Part shown: piece after piece, positions 61,548 to 64,000 of the stretch
Position numbering within the stretch: the first letter of the stretch is position 1
Layout: every line of letters begins with the position of its first letter
Assembly: GCA_024234365.1 (NCBI GenBank)
Contig: JACKOK010000001.1
Location: 868,001-932,000 of the forward strand
Direction of reading: 5' to 3'
Length of the DNA: 64,000 bases
DNA from: Pseudomonadales bacterium
GTDB lineage: Bacteria > Pseudomonadota > Gammaproteobacteria > Pseudomonadales > Pseudohongiellaceae
The notes under the pieces: generated by a model
Database searches by the model: none
What the model was told of the DNA's origin: nothing
Seen by the model: the letters and a program-made list of their open reading frames with translations, nothing else
Made by a program: the position numbers and the translations under genes

Positions 61548-62297
61548 ATGAAGACAGTATTTCGAGCCCTGTTCGCCAGCCTGCTGCTGGTTGCTACCGC
61601 GTCTGCCCAACAGGACGCGGATCTGGCATGGACGGAGACGCTCAAGAGCAATCTGGCTGCCACCCTGAGTGCCGCCACGGGCTCGGTGGTCAATATCAAC
61701 GCCGTTCAGGAAACCGCGTTTGCTGGCCTGATCCAGGTGGAACTGTCCACGGGAGAGAAGCTGTTCACCGACCGCACGGGCGAATATCTGGTAACGGGAG
61801 ATCTGTTTCAGGCCCAGAGTGATGGTCTGGTGAACCTTTCCGCTATCGAGCGCCAGAAGAGCGTGGCGCAATGGATTGCCGATATTCCCGAGTCGGAAAT
61901 GATCATCTTCGAGCCGGAGCAGGCGCGTGCCACCATCACGGTGTTTACCGATGTGGACTGTGCCTATTGCCGCCGCCTGCACGGTGATCTGGAGAAGAAC
62001 CTTGCCAATGGTATTCGTATTCGTTACGTGGCCTATCCACGCGGCGGGGAAGCCTCGGAGGCCTATCCCAAAATGATCAATGTCTGGTGTTCCGATGATC
62101 GCCAGAAATCCCTGACCCAGGCCAAGCATGGGCAGAACATCCCCTCCCGCGAATGTGATAACCCGGTCTTGAAGCATTACCAGCTGGGTAATCGCATTGG
62201 TATTTCCGGTACCCCGGCCATCGTGCTTGAGGATGGCAGCGTCATTCCCGGGTATCTGGAACCCGATCAGCTCGCCGCCAACATCTTCGCCCGCTAA
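61548..62297 (+). CDS. dsbC: Thiol:disulfide interchange protein DsbC
   Basis: A 249-residue periplasmic disulfide isomerase with a signal peptide (LFASLLLVATASAQ). A short N-terminal dimerisation domain (about 25-85) precedes the thioredoxin fold with the CAYC active site (C138, C141), preceded by FTDVDC. The cis-Pro region is GISGTPAIV. The ATG at 61548 is chosen because the signal peptide starts there; the frame is open upstream. It is followed by hom and thrC. Confidence 0.95.
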   Translation: MKTVFRALFASLLLVATASAQQDADLAWTETLKSNLAATLSAATGSVVNINAVQETAFAGLIQVELSTGEKLFTDRTGEYLVTGDLFQAQSDGLVNLSAIERQKSVAQWIADIPESEMIIFEPEQARATITVFTDVDCAYCRRLHGDLEKNLANGIRIRYVAYPRGGEASEAYPKMINVWCSDDRQKSLTQAKHGQNIPSRECDNPVLKHYQLGNRIGISGTPAIVLEDGSVIPGYLEPDQLAANIFAR

Positions 62298-62330
62298 ACC
62301 CTGGTATCTCCGTTGCGCAGGGCGTGTCAT

Positions 62331-62353
62331 AAGGCACGTCCGCGTGCCTTTTG
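62331..62353 (+). terminator. Rho-independent terminator after dsbC
   Basis: AAGGCACG (62331-62338), tetraloop TCCG, CGTGCCTT (62343-62350), then TT. A perfect 8-bp stem with a short T-run lies between dsbC and hom. Confidence 0.8.
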
Positions 62354-62367
62354 TCCTCTATCTTTAG

Positions 62368-62373
62368 TACAAT
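62368..62373 (+). promoter_or_regulatory. -10 of hom-thrC
   Basis: TACAAT (62368-62373), 36 bases before the hom start and just after the dsbC terminator. The -35 is not convincing. Confidence 0.45.
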
Positions 62374-62408
62374 ACGCGCCATTTCCGTCAGCGCGTCGAG
62401 GGTATGTT

Positions 62409-63767
62409 TTGAAACAGGATTCATCAGCAGGGCTCAAGGATCAGTTCAATATCGGTATTTGTGGCATGGGCACCGTGGGCGGTGGCACCTTTACCCTGTT
62501 GCAGGACAATCAGACCGAGATCACCCGTCGTCTGGGGCGCAGCCTGAAGGTGAGCCATGTCGCCTCGCGCCGGCAGAACCCCTTGTATGATACCGAGGGC
62601 GTCCGTTTCAGCACGGATGTATTCGCCGTGGCCGATGACCCCGAGGTGGATATCCTGGTAGAGGTATTGGGAGGCACCGAGCCCGCCCTGTCCCTGATCA
62701 TGCGTGCCATCGAAAACGGCAAACATGTGGTGACCGCCAACAAGGCCCTGATCGCCGTGCACGGCAATGCCATTTTCGCAGCGGCCAAGCGCAAGGGCGT
62801 GACCGTAGCCTATGAGAGCGCGGTCGCCGGGGGTATCCCGATTATCAAGGCACTGCGCGAAGGGCTCGCTGCCAACTCCATTCAGTGGCTGGCCGGTATC
62901 ATCAATGGCACAGGCAATTTCATCCTGACCGAGATGGCGGAAAAGGGGCGCAGCTTTGCCGAGGTGCTCAAGGAAGCCCAGGCCCTTGGCTACGCGGAGG
63001 CGGACCCGACTTTCGATGTGGAGGGCATTGATGCCGCGCATAAACTGACCATCCTGGCATCCAATGCCTTCGGTATTTCCCTGCAGTTCGACAAGGTGTA
63101 TACCGAGGGTATCAGCAAGGTGACCACGGAAGACGTGAACTATGCGGCGGAGCTGGGCTACCGCATCAAGCACCTGGGCATCACCCGCATGACCGACAAG
63201 GGGATTGAAATGCGTGTGCATCCAACCCTGATTTCCGACCGGCGCCTGATCGCCAACGTCAACGGTGTCATGAATGCCGTGGTGGTGAAGGGAGATTCCG
63301 TAGGCTCCACCCTGTATTACGGGGCAGGGGCCGGAGCAAAGGCCACGGCCTCGTCCGTGGTGGCCGACCTGATTGATATTGTGCGCAGCTGTGGCAGTGA
63401 GGCACGCAGCAATTCTGGCAATGTGCCATCGCTTGCGTTCGACTCCCTGCGCTCCGATATTCCGATTCTCAAAATTGAAGATATCGAGTGTGAGTTTTAC
63501 CTGCGTCTTTCCGTGCAGGACAAGATTGGTGTCATGGCACAGATTTCCCGATTATTGACCGATCATGGCATTAATATCGAGGCGCTGATTCAAAAAGAAC
63601 CCGATGCCAGCCAAGGTGGCGATGCGTTCGTGCCTATCGTGATCGTCACGGGTCGCGTATTGGAGAGCCAGATGAACAAGGCCATTGCCGCCATGGAAGC
63701 GCTGGAGCAGGTGGTGGAGAAGATTACCCGCATTCGCATCGAACAGTTCGATGGTGAAGGCAACTGA
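62409..63767 (+). CDS. hom: Homoserine dehydrogenase
   Basis: A 452-residue NAD(P)-dependent enzyme that reduces aspartate semialdehyde to homoserine for threonine and methionine. The Rossmann motif GICGMGTVGGG is near residue 16, the catalytic region includes GYAEADPTFDVEG with GIDAAHK, and a C-terminal ACT domain (GVMAQISRLL) indicates allosteric control. No ATG fits; the TTG at 62409 gives MKQDSSAGLKDQFNIGICG, about 10 residues longer than usual. It is upstream of thrC by 17 bases. Confidence 0.95.
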   Translation: MKQDSSAGLKDQFNIGICGMGTVGGGTFTLLQDNQTEITRRLGRSLKVSHVASRRQNPLYDTEGVRFSTDVFAVADDPEVDILVEVLGGTEPALSLIMRAIENGKHVVTANKALIAVHGNAIFAAAKRKGVTVAYESAVAGGIPIIKALREGLAANSIQWLAGIINGTGNFILTEMAEKGRSFAEVLKEAQALGYAEADPTFDVEGIDAAHKLTILASNAFGISLQFDKVYTEGISKVTTEDVNYAAELGYRIKHLGITRMTDKGIEMRVHPTLISDRRLIANVNGVMNAVVVKGDSVGSTLYYGAGAGAKATASSVVADLIDIVRSCGSEARSNSGNVPSLAFDSLRSDIPILKIEDIECEFYLRLSVQDKIGVMAQISRLLTDHGINIEALIQKEPDASQGGDAFVPIVIVTGRVLESQMNKAIAAMEALEQVVEKITRIRIEQFDGEGN

Positions 63768-63784
63768 GCAGGACGGGATTAAAG

Positions 63785-64000
63785 ATGAAATATATCAGCA
63801 CACGCGGTCAGGCACCCGCCCAGTCTTTTGAACAGGTTCTGCTGACCGGCCTGGCACCCGATGGCGGGCTCTATGTGCCCGAAACCCTGCCACAGTTCAG
63901 CAAGGATGAGATTGCGCAGATGGCGGCGCTGGACTATCCGGCGCTCGCACAGCGCATCATCACGCCCTTCGTGGACGGCGCCATTCCCGATGCCGACCTC
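63785..64000 (+). CDS. thrC: Threonine synthase, 5' part
   Basis: The first 72 codons of threonine synthase, running off the window end. It begins MKYISTRGQAPAQSFEQVLLTGLA and contains the GLYVPETLP family signature. PLP-binding residues lie beyond the window. Being directly after hom, it is expected to be in the same transcript. Confidence 0.96.
   Translation, partial: MKYISTRGQAPAQSFEQVLLTGLAPDGGLYVPETLPQFSKDEIAQMAALDYPALAQRIITPFVDGAIPDADL

Overview
The window is about 64 kb of a high-GC gammaproteobacterial chromosome. Conserved blocks show this: ispG-hisS-yfgM-bamB-der at the left end, xseA, guaB-guaA, tadA, purL, the psp locus, ypjD<>ffh-rpsP-rimM-trmD-rplS, and dsbC-hom-thrC at the right end. 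The dsbC-hom-thrC arrangement is the one I know from Pseudomonas-like bacteria. Many envelope proteins, three c-di-GMP proteins and an NhaC Na+/H+ antiporter suggest a free-living, probably marine or saline, Pseudomonadales/Oceanospirillales-type organism. I cannot name the genus. I saw no rRNA, tRNA, CRISPR array, insertion sequence or prophage. No gene-free gap exceeds 300 bases; the longest (about 250-260 bases, at 40560-40813, 59005-59264 and 61292-61547) hold promoters and hairpins.

Layout. 1-4886: core translation and envelope genes (ispG end, hisS, yfgM, bamB, der). 4945-7739: a secreted alpha/beta hydrolase translationally coupled to a diguanylate cyclase. 7736-19964: assorted genes, including a DTW-domain tRNA modifier, two unrecognised membrane-associated genes, a DUF6702-like protein with an M1 metallopeptidase, NhaC, DoxX, a class I amidotransferase, a DsbA-like thioredoxin, DUF3307, and an M23 peptidase with xseA. 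20047-31936: the accessory core of the window (below). 31977-35111: guaBA with a clear terminator. 35135-36901: a RES/Xre toxin-antitoxin pair with twin operator palindromes and a DEDDh exonuclease. 36887-51249: a GGDEF/EAL protein, 1-Cys peroxiredoxin, a LysM/M15-like protein, tadA, a lipoprotein, purL, a NIF3-like protein, a DUF4097-like protein, a Nudix hydrolase, a PQQ-type sugar dehydrogenase and DUF2272. 51312-54179: pspABC with a sigma-54 promoter and divergent pspF. 54259-64000: diguanylate cyclase, Sfp-type PPTase, ypjD, ffh, rpsP operon, dsbC, hom, thrC start.

The most interesting part is 20-32 kb. Ten tightly packed genes run from 20121 to 28532: a thermostable-hemolysin/GNAT-like protein, an AMP-forming ligase, a heme-oxygenase-like diiron oxidase (HDO), an SDR, a TPR protein, an OmpR-family regulator, a histidine kinase, a cupredoxin-fold protein lacking the usual copper ligands, an FTR1 iron permease and a probable outer-membrane barrel. 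A second operon follows (28654-31936): a membrane sulfatase-family protein (YejM/EptA superfamily), an InaA/WaaP-like kinase and a methyltransferase. Both promoters carry a 25-bp element with 22 identical positions, containing two CTTAAG-like half-sites 11 bp apart. It sits at the same distance from a candidate -10 in both. That geometry is the one known for PmrA and BqsR boxes. I infer that the local two-component system controls both operons as one metal/cation-responsive envelope-remodelling and small-molecule regulon.
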